DNA of 64,000 nucleotides from Chryseobacterium sp. 7 (GCF_003663845.1 NZ_RCCA01000001.1:4092001-4156000); one strand, 5' to 3'; shown: positions 44,195 through 52,770, counted from the first letter of the stretch. Translations and numbers: made by a program. Notes: a model not told the origin generated them from the letters alone.

Positions 44195-44764
44195 ATGAAA
44201 AGAAAGCTTCAGTTATCCGGAATTTTCATGATCCTGCTGGTGGTATTCACTATTGGCCTGAAGGGAACATTTGACGGCTATTATGGTTTCTATTATGAAA
44301 ACAAAGACTATAAAAAGCCATTGGCTTATACTATTTCAGAGAATATTGCCCAGTCAAAACCCATCAATATATTTACTTCTTATACGGGTTTTGATACAGG
44401 ATATGGTTTCTACGCACCGAATGTTGCCAGCGACTTTGTTATGAGTTTTGAATTAAAAGATCAGAACGGAAATATACTGGAGCAGAAAAACCTGCCTTAT
44501 TTTAAAAATAAAGAAAGCAGAGTGAGATATACCACTGTATTTAATATGTTTCTGGATAAGATTTCTGACAAGAATAAATACGACAAAAAGTATTATCAGT
44601 ATCTGGATATTATTATCAGACAGATTGCAGCACACGTTATGAAAGAAAATCCGAAAGCGGTCAGTATTACCACCAAACTTTATTTATACGACTACCCTAC
44701 GATTGCCAATTTCAAACAGGAAAAAACGAATGAAAATCTTATTCTCATTGATGAATTTAAATAA
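44195..44764 (+). CDS. Uncharacterised membrane-anchored protein preceding HTTM gene
   Basis: The 189-residue protein has one N-terminal membrane helix (LSGIFMILLVVFTIGL) and then a soluble, mainly beta domain. The segment FTSYTGFDTGYGFYAPNVAS is typical of proteins encoded beside HTTM/gamma-carboxylase-like proteins in flavobacteria (my recognition, low certainty). It occupies the position SdpA would have in an SdpAB pair, but similarity to SdpA cannot be confirmed by eye. Seven bases separate it from the next gene, so co-translation is likely. Confidence 0.55.
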   Translation: MKRKLQLSGIFMILLVVFTIGLKGTFDGYYGFYYENKDYKKPLAYTISENIAQSKPINIFTSYTGFDTGYGFYAPNVASDFVMSFELKDQNGNILEQKNLPYFKNKESRVRYTTVFNMFLDKISDKNKYDKKYYQYLDIIIRQIAAHVMKENPKAVSITTKLYLYDYPTIANFKQEKTNENLILIDEFK

Positions 44765-44771
44765 TAAAGCG

Positions 44772-45734
44772 ATGAAAAAGCTGAATACATTCTACACCAA
44801 AATTGAAAATTTCTTTTTCAAACAGGATAACCAAAAGGAATTCTTAAGCTTTTTCCGGGTTGCTATAGGAATTGTAATCCTTTTACAGTTTACTGCAGTA
44901 TTGCCGGATTTTGATAAATTATTTTCAAGCAGCAGTATCATTCCACAGGACATCATGAGTGTTTTCACTCCCGACTGGCTGATAACGTTCTCAAAAATTG
45001 TCAGTTTCTTACAAACTTTCGGAATTGAAGAAAACACAACCATTCTCATTACCCAAGTATTATTTATTGTACTGTGTATATTGATCATCACCGGATTTTA
45101 TTCCAGAATTTCTGCATTGTTGTTGCTTATCCTTCAGATTGCATTGCTTAAGGGAAGTTCTTTCTTTGCTTATGGTGCAGATTTTTTTACGAGTATGTCT
45201 TTATTTTATCTGATGTTTTTTCCCTCTGATCAGCATTTTTCATTAAGAAATTTTATTTTCAGCAGAAAACCGGGAGAAATTAATATCACTCCGGTGAAAA
45301 GGTTATTCCAGATTCATATTTCTATTGCGTATTTCTTTTCCGGACTGGACAAAGCATTAGGATTTAATTGGTGGAATGGTGAATCTATCTGGAAAGCCAT
45401 TCATCTGCCCTATTCTAACAGAGATTTAAATATTGATTTCAGCTGGCTGACAGAACACTCTTACATTTTAAGCTTTATAGGATGGAGTACCATTATCATT
45501 GAAATGTGTTATCCAATCTTCATTTGGTATAAACCGACACAGAAAACATGGCTTTTCCTCACAATCTCTATGCATATTGGAATTGCGCTCGTTCTTAATC
45601 TATATTATTTTTCAGCCATTATGATTGTATGGAATATTACTAATTTCTATTTTGAACAGCCCGTTAGAAAGGTTGCCACCTCATCAAAGAAAAAACTATC
45701 TGCCCGCTATATCCCAAAGCAGATTGGTTCATAA
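44772..45734 (+). CDS. HTTM / vitamin-K-gamma-carboxylase-like membrane protein (SdpB-like)
   Basis: The 320-residue multipass protein starts MKKLNTFYTKIENFFFKQ. The core RLFQIHISIAYFFSGLDKALGFNWWNG (in pieces) has the SGLxK and WW.G features of HTTM proteins, related to vitamin K gamma-carboxylase and to SdpB of the Bacillus cannibalism toxin system. SdpAB converts a pro-toxin to an active peptide. Here the protein is the third gene after two uncharacterised exported proteins. The ATG at 44772 was chosen because further-upstream in-frame Met codons overlap the preceding gene. Substrate and reaction are unknown. Confidence 0.72.
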   Translation: MKKLNTFYTKIENFFFKQDNQKEFLSFFRVAIGIVILLQFTAVLPDFDKLFSSSSIIPQDIMSVFTPDWLITFSKIVSFLQTFGIEENTTILITQVLFIVLCILIITGFYSRISALLLLILQIALLKGSSFFAYGADFFTSMSLFYLMFFPSDQHFSLRNFIFSRKPGEINITPVKRLFQIHISIAYFFSGLDKALGFNWWNGESIWKAIHLPYSNRDLNIDFSWLTEHSYILSFIGWSTIIIEMCYPIFIWYKPTQKTWLFLTISMHIGIALVLNLYYFSAIMIVWNITNFYFEQPVRKVATSSKKKLSARYIPKQIGS

Positions 45735-45737
45735 AAA

Positions 45738-45768
45738 ACAAATCCCGAATTGCTTCGGGATTTATTAT
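45738..45768. terminator. Bidirectional terminator between HTTM unit and OmpA-like gene
   Basis: AAATCCCGAA-TTGC-TTCGGGATTT, 10-bp stem, between convergent genes; resembles the 43200 hairpin. Confidence 0.88.
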
Positions 45769-45785
45769 CATGTATGTTTTAGAGA

Positions 45786-46619
45786 TTATTTCTTAGGAGC
45801 AATATCCATCAGTTTCATAAACTCATCCAGTTTAGGCATAATGATGATTTCTGTTCTTCTGTTTTCTCCTCTACCTGAAACGCTCATGTTAGTCGCTTTA
45901 GGGTTGTATTCAGAACGTCCACCAGCTGTAATTCTTGCCGGATCTACTCCAAACTGAGTCTGAAGAACTTTAGCAACAGAAGTACCTCTTAATGCAGAAA
46001 GATCCCAGTTATCTCTTGGAAGATTTGGAGAATTCAAAGGAGCATTATCGGTGTTACCTTCAATTAATACTGAATATTTGTCGTAATCATTGATTACTTT
46101 CGCTACTTTACCTAACACCTCCTGAGCTGCAGGCAAAATGTTGTAGTCACCTGTTTTGTATAACATTTTATCAGAAAGAGAGATCATTACCACTCCTTTC
46201 AATACTTTTACCTGTACATCTTCATCAGAAACATTATCCAAAGATCTCTTCAATTTGTTAGACAATGCAAGGTTTAAGCTGTCATTCTTAGCATTACTGG
46301 AGATCAATTGCTTGATATAAGAATTGGAAGCATTGATTTCTCCTACCAGTTTATCAATGTTAGCAGAACTTTTTCCTGTATTGGAAAGACATGCATCAAG
46401 GGATGATTTTAAAGCATCATGCTGACTTTTCAGCAAGTTGTTTTCACCTGTCAATGCAGAGTTCTGAGATTTCAAATCCTGAATTTCTCTCTGTCTTTCT
46501 CCAATGTTTTCAATACACTGCTTATAGTTGGAACTCAAAGCATCATACTGCTTTTTGCTGACACAAGATGTCATTCCCAGCGCCATTGCAGAAACTGCTA
46601 AAATTTTTAAAATCTTCAT
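45786..46619 (-). CDS. OmpA-family peptidoglycan-associated lipoprotein
   Basis: The 277-residue protein has a lipobox (GMTSC, Cys19), a long coiled-coil region (about 25-135, with IENIGERQREIQDLKSQN and LLKSQHDALKSSLD), and a C-terminal OmpA domain (about 140-260). In that domain VLIEGNTDNAPL, RGTSVAKVLQTQFGVDPARI and NRRTEIII bind peptidoglycan. It probably ties the outer membrane to the cell wall. Single-gene unit convergent with the HTTM operon. Confidence 0.93.
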   Translation of the reverse strand: MKILKILAVSAMALGMTSCVSKKQYDALSSNYKQCIENIGERQREIQDLKSQNSALTGENNLLKSQHDALKSSLDACLSNTGKSSANIDKLVGEINASNSYIKQLISSNAKNDSLNLALSNKLKRSLDNVSDEDVQVKVLKGVVMISLSDKMLYKTGDYNILPAAQEVLGKVAKVINDYDKYSVLIEGNTDNAPLNSPNLPRDNWDLSALRGTSVAKVLQTQFGVDPARITAGGRSEYNPKATNMSVSGRGENRRTEIIIMPKLDEFMKLMDIAPKK

Positions 46620-46675
46620 AAATAATCATTTTTAGACTACTCAAAGTTAGGGAAATTCAATTGAATTATATCGGT

Positions 46676-46683
46676 TATCTTTG
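46676..46683 (+). promoter_or_regulatory. -7 element of tilS
   Basis: TATCTTTG, 23 bases before the tilS start. Confidence 0.5.
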
Positions 46684-46706
46684 CATAAAAGAAATTCTCA
46701 ACATAT

Positions 46707-48059
46707 ATGTTGAAAAAATTAACCTTTATCAATCAATTAAAAAATCTCGTTCACGAGCCGGAAAATCACACCTATCTTCTGGCGGTAAGCGGAGGTGCTG
46801 ACTCTATGGTTTTAGCCTCTTTGTTCAGGGATTTCGGGCATGAAATTAAGGATTCAAAGTTCCGGTTTCAGGTAGCTCATATCAATTATAAACTTCGTGG
46901 AAATGATTCGGAGCTGGATCAGAAAACAGTACAGGATTTTTGTGAGAAAAATCATATAAAATTTCATCTGTATGAAGTTTCGGAAAAAGATCAGAAACCG
47001 GAAAACTCTATCCAGCTCTGGGCAAGAGAACTTCGCTATGCCTTTTTTAAAAAAATTCAGGAAAAAGAAAAACTTGAATTCCTTGTTACAGCACATCATC
47101 TGAATGATCAACTGGAGACTTTTATCATCAATCTTTCCAAAGCGGCAGGTATCAATGGACTCAGCGGAATTCCGGCGAATGATAATCATATCCTTCGCCC
47201 CCTTTTAGATTTTTCAAAAAAAGAAATTTACGCGTTTGCGGAGCAGAATAATATTGAATTCCGGGAAGACCTTTCTAACCAAAAGAATGATTATCTAAGG
47301 AATAAGATTAGAAATGAGGTGGTTCCGATCTTAATGGAAACCAATGATCATTTTCTGGAAAACTTCAGAAAGAGTTCTTTATTAATGAATCAAACCAAAG
47401 ACTTTGTCCAGAAACAGATTCAGGAAATAGAAAATTATCTTACAGTATTTAACAAAGACTATAAAATTTTATCAAAGGAAAAGCTGGATCAGGAAAGCGG
47501 TTTCGTAAAATTTGAAATCTTAAAAAAATACGGATTCAATCAGGAGGAAGAAATCCCCAAAATTTTTAAAGCAGAAAACAACAGTTCTTTTTTCTCAAAA
47601 GAATATCAGTTAATTGTCAATCGTGATGAATTAATTTTTATTGATAAAAATGACAAAAAGAAAGCTCAAGAAGAAGTATTACTGATTGAACATTATGATT
47701 TTTCACAAAACCAGATCAGTATCAATCTCGTAGATAGTATTGAAAACATTGATGGAATCAACAAAAGATTTGAATGGGATTTCGATGCTGAAAAGCTTCA
47801 GTTCCCTCTCCTTTTAAGAAGACAACAGGATGGAGATGAATTTTATCCGACAGGGTTTTCAGGGAAAAAGAAAGTTTCTAAATTTTTTAGGGACGAAAAA
47901 TTATCTGCTTTGGCCAGGGAAAAAATCTGGTTACTATGTGACTCCGGAAATCATATTTTGGGAATCATCCCTTTTAGACAGGATCGCAGGTATCAGGCAG
48001 ACAGAACTACTCAAAAAAAGATAACTGTAAAGTGGACAGAAAAACAACTAATTCGTTAG
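46707..48059 (+). CDS. tilS: tRNA(Ile)-lysidine synthetase
   Basis: TilS modifies C34 of tRNA-Ile(CAU) to lysidine, which changes decoding from Met to Ile codons. The 450-residue protein has the PP-loop AVSGGADSMVLASL (residues 26-39), the HHLNDQLETFIINL segment, and a C-terminal domain (about 370-450) with KKVSKFFRDEKLS. Its last 28 bases overlap the GTG start of a sigma factor gene in another frame. A partly decayed copy of the 3' end lies at 49772-49891. Confidence 0.96.
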   Translation: MLKKLTFINQLKNLVHEPENHTYLLAVSGGADSMVLASLFRDFGHEIKDSKFRFQVAHINYKLRGNDSELDQKTVQDFCEKNHIKFHLYEVSEKDQKPENSIQLWARELRYAFFKKIQEKEKLEFLVTAHHLNDQLETFIINLSKAAGINGLSGIPANDNHILRPLLDFSKKEIYAFAEQNNIEFREDLSNQKNDYLRNKIRNEVVPILMETNDHFLENFRKSSLLMNQTKDFVQKQIQEIENYLTVFNKDYKILSKEKLDQESGFVKFEILKKYGFNQEEEIPKIFKAENNSSFFSKEYQLIVNRDELIFIDKNDKKKAQEEVLLIEHYDFSQNQISINLVDSIENIDGINKRFEWDFDAEKLQFPLLLRRQQDGDEFYPTGFSGKKKVSKFFRDEKLSALAREKIWLLCDSGNHILGIIPFRQDRRYQADRTTQKKITVKWTEKQLIR

Positions 48060-48592
48060 CTGTTGATGATTTTAAGAAAGACAGCAATATAGCTTTTGGG
48101 ATTTTATACCAACAGTATTTCGGTTATACCAAAAAATTCGTTCTTAATAATAAAGGGAATCTGGAAGATGCGGAAGATATTTTTCAGGATGCACTGCTGA
48201 TTCTTTATGAAAAACTGAATGCTGATGAATTTAAAGTTCAGACCTGTCTCGGAAATTATATTATTGGAATTGTTAAAAATCTGTGGTTTAAAAAATTAAA
48301 GCATAAGCATTTTTATATAGAATCTCCTGAGGACTATTTCACAGAACATCAGCAGGAAATAACTGCTGCTATTGAGAACGAAAGATATTACTGGGAAAAG
48401 CTGCTGGGTTATATTAAATCTATTTCTTCACATTGCCAGAATCTGATCCATGATATTTTTATTGAAAATAAAAGTATAGAAGAAATTCAGGACAAATATC
48501 ATTATTCCAGCAGGCATAATGCGCAGAATCAAAAGTATAAATGTGTAGAGCAGATCAAAAAGATTAAAAACAAAAGCATTTTTTTAACCTGA
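48032..48592 (+). CDS. Sigma-70 family (ECF-like) RNA polymerase sigma factor
   Basis: The 186-residue protein has a sigma-2-like region (LYQQYFGYTKKFV, LEDAEDIFQDALLILYEKL) and a sigma-4-like region (CQNLIHDIFIENKSIEEIQDKYHYS) with a helix-turn-helix. No ATG occurs in frame near the start, so the GTG at 48032, inside tilS, is the most likely start; this implies coupling with tilS. No anti-sigma gene is adjacent. The thioredoxin-type gene 80 bases downstream could be a target or just a neighbour. Confidence 0.82.
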   Translation: MDRKTTNSLAVDDFKKDSNIAFGILYQQYFGYTKKFVLNNKGNLEDAEDIFQDALLILYEKLNADEFKVQTCLGNYIIGIVKNLWFKKLKHKHFYIESPEDYFTEHQQEITAAIENERYYWEKLLGYIKSISSHCQNLIHDIFIENKSIEEIQDKYHYSSRHNAQNQKYKCVEQIKKIKNKSIFLT

Positions 48593-48672
48593 AAATCAAA
48601 CAATTACTCGAAACCATATAATTTATGGGTGATTTTTTTCTTTTTCAGGGAACCTAATAAGAAAAGAAATAT

Positions 48673-49632
48673 ATGTTCAAAAAAATGATATTGAGTTTTC
48701 TTATAGGAATAGGAATTTCAATGAATGCGCAAAGCAAAGGTATCAATTTTCAAAAAATTGATCTGGAAGCTGCGAAAAAAATCGCAGCAAAAGAAAACAA
48801 ACTGATCTTCATTGATCTGTACACCACGTGGTGCGGACCGTGTAAGCTCATGACAAAAAACACGTTTACCGATCCTCAGATTGGAGAAATGTTCAACAAG
48901 AGTTTTGTAAATCTTGCCATCGATGCTGAAAAAGAAGGACTGAGCCTGGCCAAAGAATTTAAAGTGGTCAACTACCCTTCTTTCCTGTTTCTGGATCCAA
49001 AAGGGAAACTTGTTCAGTATGATTTCGGATATTATAATCCTGAACAGTTTTTAGGAGTAGGAGCATCTGTTCTGAAGAAAAAAACGTCTCAATCCGGTAA
49101 AACCTTAGATCAGGTAAAAGGAAGAATGATAGGTGATAAAATTGATAATTTCACAGCGAAAGATCACTTGGGCAACACATTTTCTTCATCAAAAGAAAAC
49201 AAAAAACTTGTTATAGTTTTTATTCGTGGGCAATGGTGTCCTTACTGTAACAAATACATTCAAACCTTACAGGATCTGTCACCGGAACTGCAATCTAAAA
49301 ATGCACAGCTCGTTATTATTTCTCCGGAAAAGCCGGAATTTATAGAAAAGACAATTAATAAAACAAAGACAGATTATACCGTTTTATACGATGAGGGATA
49401 TAAAATTGCTGAGGCATTCGATGTCCTTTATACGCCTGACAGTGAAACTCTTAATTTTTATAACTCAAAATTAAAGGAGGATTTTGCAGACAGCAGATCA
49501 GATCATTCAGGAAGACTCCCTGTATCAGCCACTTTCATCCTTAATGAGTACAAAGAGATTAAATGGAGACATTTTGATATCGATTATAAAAATAGAGCAT
49601 CTGTAGAAGATATTATAAAAAATCTGAATTGA
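48673..49632 (+). CDS. Exported thioredoxin / peroxiredoxin-like fusion protein
   Basis: The 319-residue protein has a signal peptide (ILSFLIGIGISMNAQ) and two thioredoxin-fold domains. Domain 1 (about 20-140) has TTWCGPCKLM (CxxC near residue 54). Domain 2 (about 145-319) is AhpC/TSA-like with RGQWCPYCNKYIQ (CxxC near 189), followed by VIISPEKPEFIEKTI and the YDEGYKIAEAFDVLY segment of peroxiredoxins. This pairing could give a self-contained periplasmic thiol reductase or peroxidase. A DsbD-like electron donor (49919) is encoded downstream, fitting an electron route across the membrane. Confidence 0.88.
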   Translation: MFKKMILSFLIGIGISMNAQSKGINFQKIDLEAAKKIAAKENKLIFIDLYTTWCGPCKLMTKNTFTDPQIGEMFNKSFVNLAIDAEKEGLSLAKEFKVVNYPSFLFLDPKGKLVQYDFGYYNPEQFLGVGASVLKKKTSQSGKTLDQVKGRMIGDKIDNFTAKDHLGNTFSSSKENKKLVIVFIRGQWCPYCNKYIQTLQDLSPELQSKNAQLVIISPEKPEFIEKTINKTKTDYTVLYDEGYKIAEAFDVLYTPDSETLNFYNSKLKEDFADSRSDHSGRLPVSATFILNEYKEIKWRHFDIDYKNRASVEDIIKNLN

Positions 49633-49771
49633 TTTGGATGAAAATTTCTGTCTCGTTAAGAATGTAAGTCACCAAAATTGACAAAATCAATAATCATTTT
49701 TAAGGACAGAATAGGTTATGCTTCTCCTGCTGCTAAAGCAAAAGACGGAATATTTTAAACATAAGGCTTAA

Positions 49772-49891
49772 AAAAAGAAAGTTTCTAAGTTTTTTAGGGA
49801 CGAAAAATTATCTATTTTAGCGAGGCAAAAATCCGGATACTGTCTGACAGCAATGATTCTTCAGGCAGAAGGGAAGATACACAAAAGATGA
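49772..49891 (+). pseudogene. Decayed duplicate of the tilS 3' region
   Basis: The stretch from 49772 (AAAAAGAAAGTTTCTAAG onward) repeats tilS from 47865 onward. The first 42 bases differ at one position, then divergence grows. It reads KKVSKFFRDEKLS-ILARQK before drifting and ending at a TGA. There is no full gene, so it is a fragment left by duplication or recombination. Confidence 0.75.
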
Positions 49892-49918
49892 GAAGACAAA
49901 ACGAAGTCTCAAAATTTA

Positions 49919-52000
49919 ATGAAAGGAACAATGAAATTTAGAAATTGGTTTGTATTAATTCTGTTATTGTTAGCAACAGGAATTAATGCGCAGATAAAAA
50001 ATCCTGTAAAATTTAAATTTACCATCAACGATCTTGGAAACAATCAGTACGAAGCGGTATTGAATGCTACAATGGAAAGCGGATGGCACATTTACTCAAA
50101 AGATTTACCGGAAGATACCGGAATTCCTACTGAGTATAAAGTAACAGGAAAAAATATTGAGCTGGTAGGAAAATTTACCGAAGTAGGTAAAAAGCATGAA
50201 GAATTTTCTGAAGCATTTGGAGGAACAATTGTGTTCTACTCCAATTCTGCCGGATTTAAGCAAAAATTTAAATTAAAAGATCCTACAAAACCTGCGGAGG
50301 TTACTTCTGAGATTACGTATCAGACTTGTGACGACAGGGTTTGTCTGGCTCCCAATACCTTAGAATTTAATCAAAAAGTTACGCCAAAAGGGGTAACGGA
50401 AGAGGCTGCCACTGAGGAAACAGCAGCTCCTGTAAAAGACTCTGCAAAAATAACTGACACGGTTACCGAAAATCCTGCAAAAACTGAAGCAACGATCACG
50501 GAAACTTCAAAACTGGATCCTAAGAAGCTGAAAATTGAAACGATTGATTTCAAAAACCCATTGACAGACTGTGGTACAGCCTCTACGAAAGTGGATGAAA
50601 ATTACTGGACATATTTATTCTTAGGGTTTATCGGAGGATTAATCGCTTTGCTTACGCCTTGTGTTTTCCCAATGATTCCATTAACGGTTTCATTCTTTAC
50701 CAAAGGAAGTAAAAATAAAGCAAAAGGGAAAAGAGATGCTCTTATTTATGGGTTTTTCATTCTTCTTATTTTTGTTTTATTAAGTGTTCCTTTCCATATT
50801 ATTGACGGAATTGCAGGAAATATCTTCAACGAAATTTCCACCAGCGTATGGCTGAATATTGCCTTCTTTATTATATTCATTTTCTTTGCCGGAAGTTTCT
50901 TCGGGTATTATGATATTACGTTGCCAAGTTCAATCGCCAACAAATCTTCAAAAGCTGAAGAAGCAGGAGGAATTATCGGTATTTTCTTCATGGCATTGAC
51001 ATTGGTAATTGTTTCTTTCTCTTGTACAGGGCCTATTTTGGGAAGTTTACTGGGAAGTGCGGTAACAGGTTCTACAAACGTTCCTATGCTGTTGACCTTT
51101 GCGTTGGCAGGATTTGGTTTGGCATGGGCTATTATTTTCGGATTGCTGGCATTATTCCCACAGGCATTACAGAGTCTTCCAAAATCCGGAGGATGGATGA
51201 ATACGGTAAAAGTGGTTTTAGGTTTCGTAGAACTGGCATTGGCATTGAAATTCCTGTCTAAAGCCGATCTTGTATCTAAAACATTCTTCCTGAAAAGAGA
51301 ACTTTTCATTGCAATCTGGATTATTATCGCCTTAGGATTAGCAATATATTTATTAGGATTGATCAGATTCCCGCATGATGATAAAAAGCCAAAAATCTCT
51401 CTCTCAAGAAAAATATTAGGGGTATTGGGAATTGGTTTTGTAGTTTACTTAGTTCAGGGTTTAATCCCATCAGACCGTCCTAAGCTTCAGTTATTAAGTG
51501 GAATTTTACCTCCGCTGAATGTAAGTTATTTCCATGATGAAAAAGACGGAATTCTTGGTATGCATCCGGAACATGACTTCTTCAAAGCAGTAGAACTGGC
51601 TAAAAAAGAAGATAAACCAATCCTGATCGATTTCACCGGATACGGATGTGAAAACTGTAGAAAAATGGAGGAATTTGTATGGAGTGAACCAGACATCTTA
51701 CCTATCTTACAGAATGATGTGGTATTAGCTTCTCTATACGTAGATGACAAAGAAGAGCTTCCTGAGGATCAAAAAACTAAAATTGACCTTGGTGACGGAC
51801 AGATCAAAAAAGTAAAAACAATTGGTGACAGATGGAGTTTATTCCAACAGGTTAACTTTAATAATAACTCTCAGCCTCACTATGTATTAATCACTCCGGA
51901 CGGAAAAGTAATCAACACTCCTGTTTCAGGATATATGCCAAAAGAGGATTTCAAAAAATTCCTCGAATGCGGTGTTAATTTCTACAAGAAGAATAAATAA
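49919..52000 (+). CDS. dsbD: DsbD-like thiol:disulfide interchange protein
   Basis: DsbD passes electrons from cytoplasmic thioredoxin across the membrane to periplasmic proteins. The 693-residue product has a signal peptide, an N-terminal beta domain (YQTCDDRVCLAP near 135-145), and a Pro/Glu/Thr-rich linker. It then has about eight transmembrane helices (about 227-510) with TPCVFPMIPLTVSFF and FSCTGPILGSLLG holding the two membrane cysteines. A C-terminal thioredoxin domain carries FTGYGCENCRKM (CxxC near 575). A second ATG (49931) with AAAGGA upstream is also possible. A terminator follows. Confidence 0.93.
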   Translation: MKGTMKFRNWFVLILLLLATGINAQIKNPVKFKFTINDLGNNQYEAVLNATMESGWHIYSKDLPEDTGIPTEYKVTGKNIELVGKFTEVGKKHEEFSEAFGGTIVFYSNSAGFKQKFKLKDPTKPAEVTSEITYQTCDDRVCLAPNTLEFNQKVTPKGVTEEAATEETAAPVKDSAKITDTVTENPAKTEATITETSKLDPKKLKIETIDFKNPLTDCGTASTKVDENYWTYLFLGFIGGLIALLTPCVFPMIPLTVSFFTKGSKNKAKGKRDALIYGFFILLIFVLLSVPFHIIDGIAGNIFNEISTSVWLNIAFFIIFIFFAGSFFGYYDITLPSSIANKSSKAEEAGGIIGIFFMALTLVIVSFSCTGPILGSLLGSAVTGSTNVPMLLTFALAGFGLAWAIIFGLLALFPQALQSLPKSGGWMNTVKVVLGFVELALALKFLSKADLVSKTFFLKRELFIAIWIIIALGLAIYLLGLIRFPHDDKKPKISLSRKILGVLGIGFVVYLVQGLIPSDRPKLQLLSGILPPLNVSYFHDEKDGILGMHPEHDFFKAVELAKKEDKPILIDFTGYGCENCRKMEEFVWSEPDILPILQNDVVLASLYVDDKEELPEDQKTKIDLGDGQIKKVKTIGDRWSLFQQVNFNNNSQPHYVLITPDGKVINTPVSGYMPKEDFKKFLECGVNFYKKNK

Positions 52001-52021
52001 TTCTTTACACAAATATTAAAA

Positions 52022-52047
52022 AAACTCACACTTTACCGTGTGAGTTT
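52022..52047 (+). terminator. Terminator of dsbD-like gene
   Basis: AAACTCACAC-TTTACC-GTGTGAGTTT hairpin with T-run. Confidence 0.88.
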
Positions 52048-52141
52048 TTTTATTTAAATCTTTAAATCAATTACATCATAGTGATCAGTTTTTAAAAAAA
52101 ATTAAAAAGACATGGGAATATCTAAAATTTATTATAAAAAC

Positions 52142-52169
52142 AATCAATAGATTCATGAATCTATTGATT
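52142..52169. repeat. 28-bp perfect palindrome upstream of orphan exbD
   Basis: Left half AATCAATAGATTCA (52142-52155) and right half TGAATCTATTGATT (52156-52169) are exact reverse complements with no spacer. No T-run follows on the plus strand, so it is not an ordinary terminator; it may be an operator or other protein-binding site, or extrude a cruciform. Confidence 0.8.
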
Positions 52170-52243
52170 ATACCGCAAACAAGGCACATGTTTTGTAAGA
52201 TTTTTTTCAACAAACACCGTTTAACATTTAAAAATTTTTAATC

Positions 52244-52765
52244 ATGGCAGAAGTAATTGCACAAGAGAAACAAGGCGGCAAACAAAAGAAAAAAATGATC
52301 CGGGTAGACATGACTCCAATGGTAGATCTGGGATTCTTACTCATTACATTTTTTATGTTCACCACCAATTTTACAAAACCTAATGTAATGGATCTGGGAC
52401 TACCGGCAAAAGATCCTAATCATCTTCCAACTGATAATGTAATCGGAGATCAAAATCAGATTACCTTTATCCTTGGAAAAGACAATCGTGTATTCTATCA
52501 TCAGAGCAATCAAAAAGATCTGAATGCAGGAAACCTTAAGGAAACGGATTTCAGTGGAATAAAGATTTCGAAAATCATTGCAGAAGCTTATAAAAAGGCT
52601 CCGGCTCCGGATAAATTTACAGTTATCGTAAAACCGACGGATGACGCCAATTATAAGAATTTTGTAGACATGCTGGATAACCTTGCTATCTCTAAAAAAG
52701 AAAGATATGGTGTAACAGATATCAAGCCCTGGGAAACAAAGATTTACAAGGAATTAACTCAATAA
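52244..52765 (+). CDS. exbD: Orphan ExbD/TolR family protein
   Basis: The 173-residue protein has the ExbD features: RVDMTPMVDLGFLLITFFMF (essential Asp in the helix), then KPNVMDLGLPAKDPN and a periplasmic domain with FTVIVKPTDDANYKNFVDML. It closely resembles the second ExbD of the TonB cluster (30594-31160), more than it resembles the first, but no ExbB or TonB gene adjoins it. It could supply an alternative ExbD to the same motor. Preceded by a 28-bp palindrome and followed by a strong terminator. Confidence 0.9.
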   Translation: MAEVIAQEKQGGKQKKKMIRVDMTPMVDLGFLLITFFMFTTNFTKPNVMDLGLPAKDPNHLPTDNVIGDQNQITFILGKDNRVFYHQSNQKDLNAGNLKETDFSGIKISKIIAEAYKKAPAPDKFTVIVKPTDDANYKNFVDMLDNLAISKKERYGVTDIKPWETKIYKELTQ

Positions 52766-52770
52766 AAGGC

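Noticed and set aside
43200-45768. Similar hairpins at 43200 and 45738 as a possible mobile-element boundary
   Set aside because: Both are ordinary terminators built around ATCCCG; no target-site repeats or transposase remains were seen.
50371-50553. 60-codon antisense frame in the Thr/Ala/Glu-rich linker of the DsbD-like gene
   Set aside because: Low-complexity mirror of the linker.
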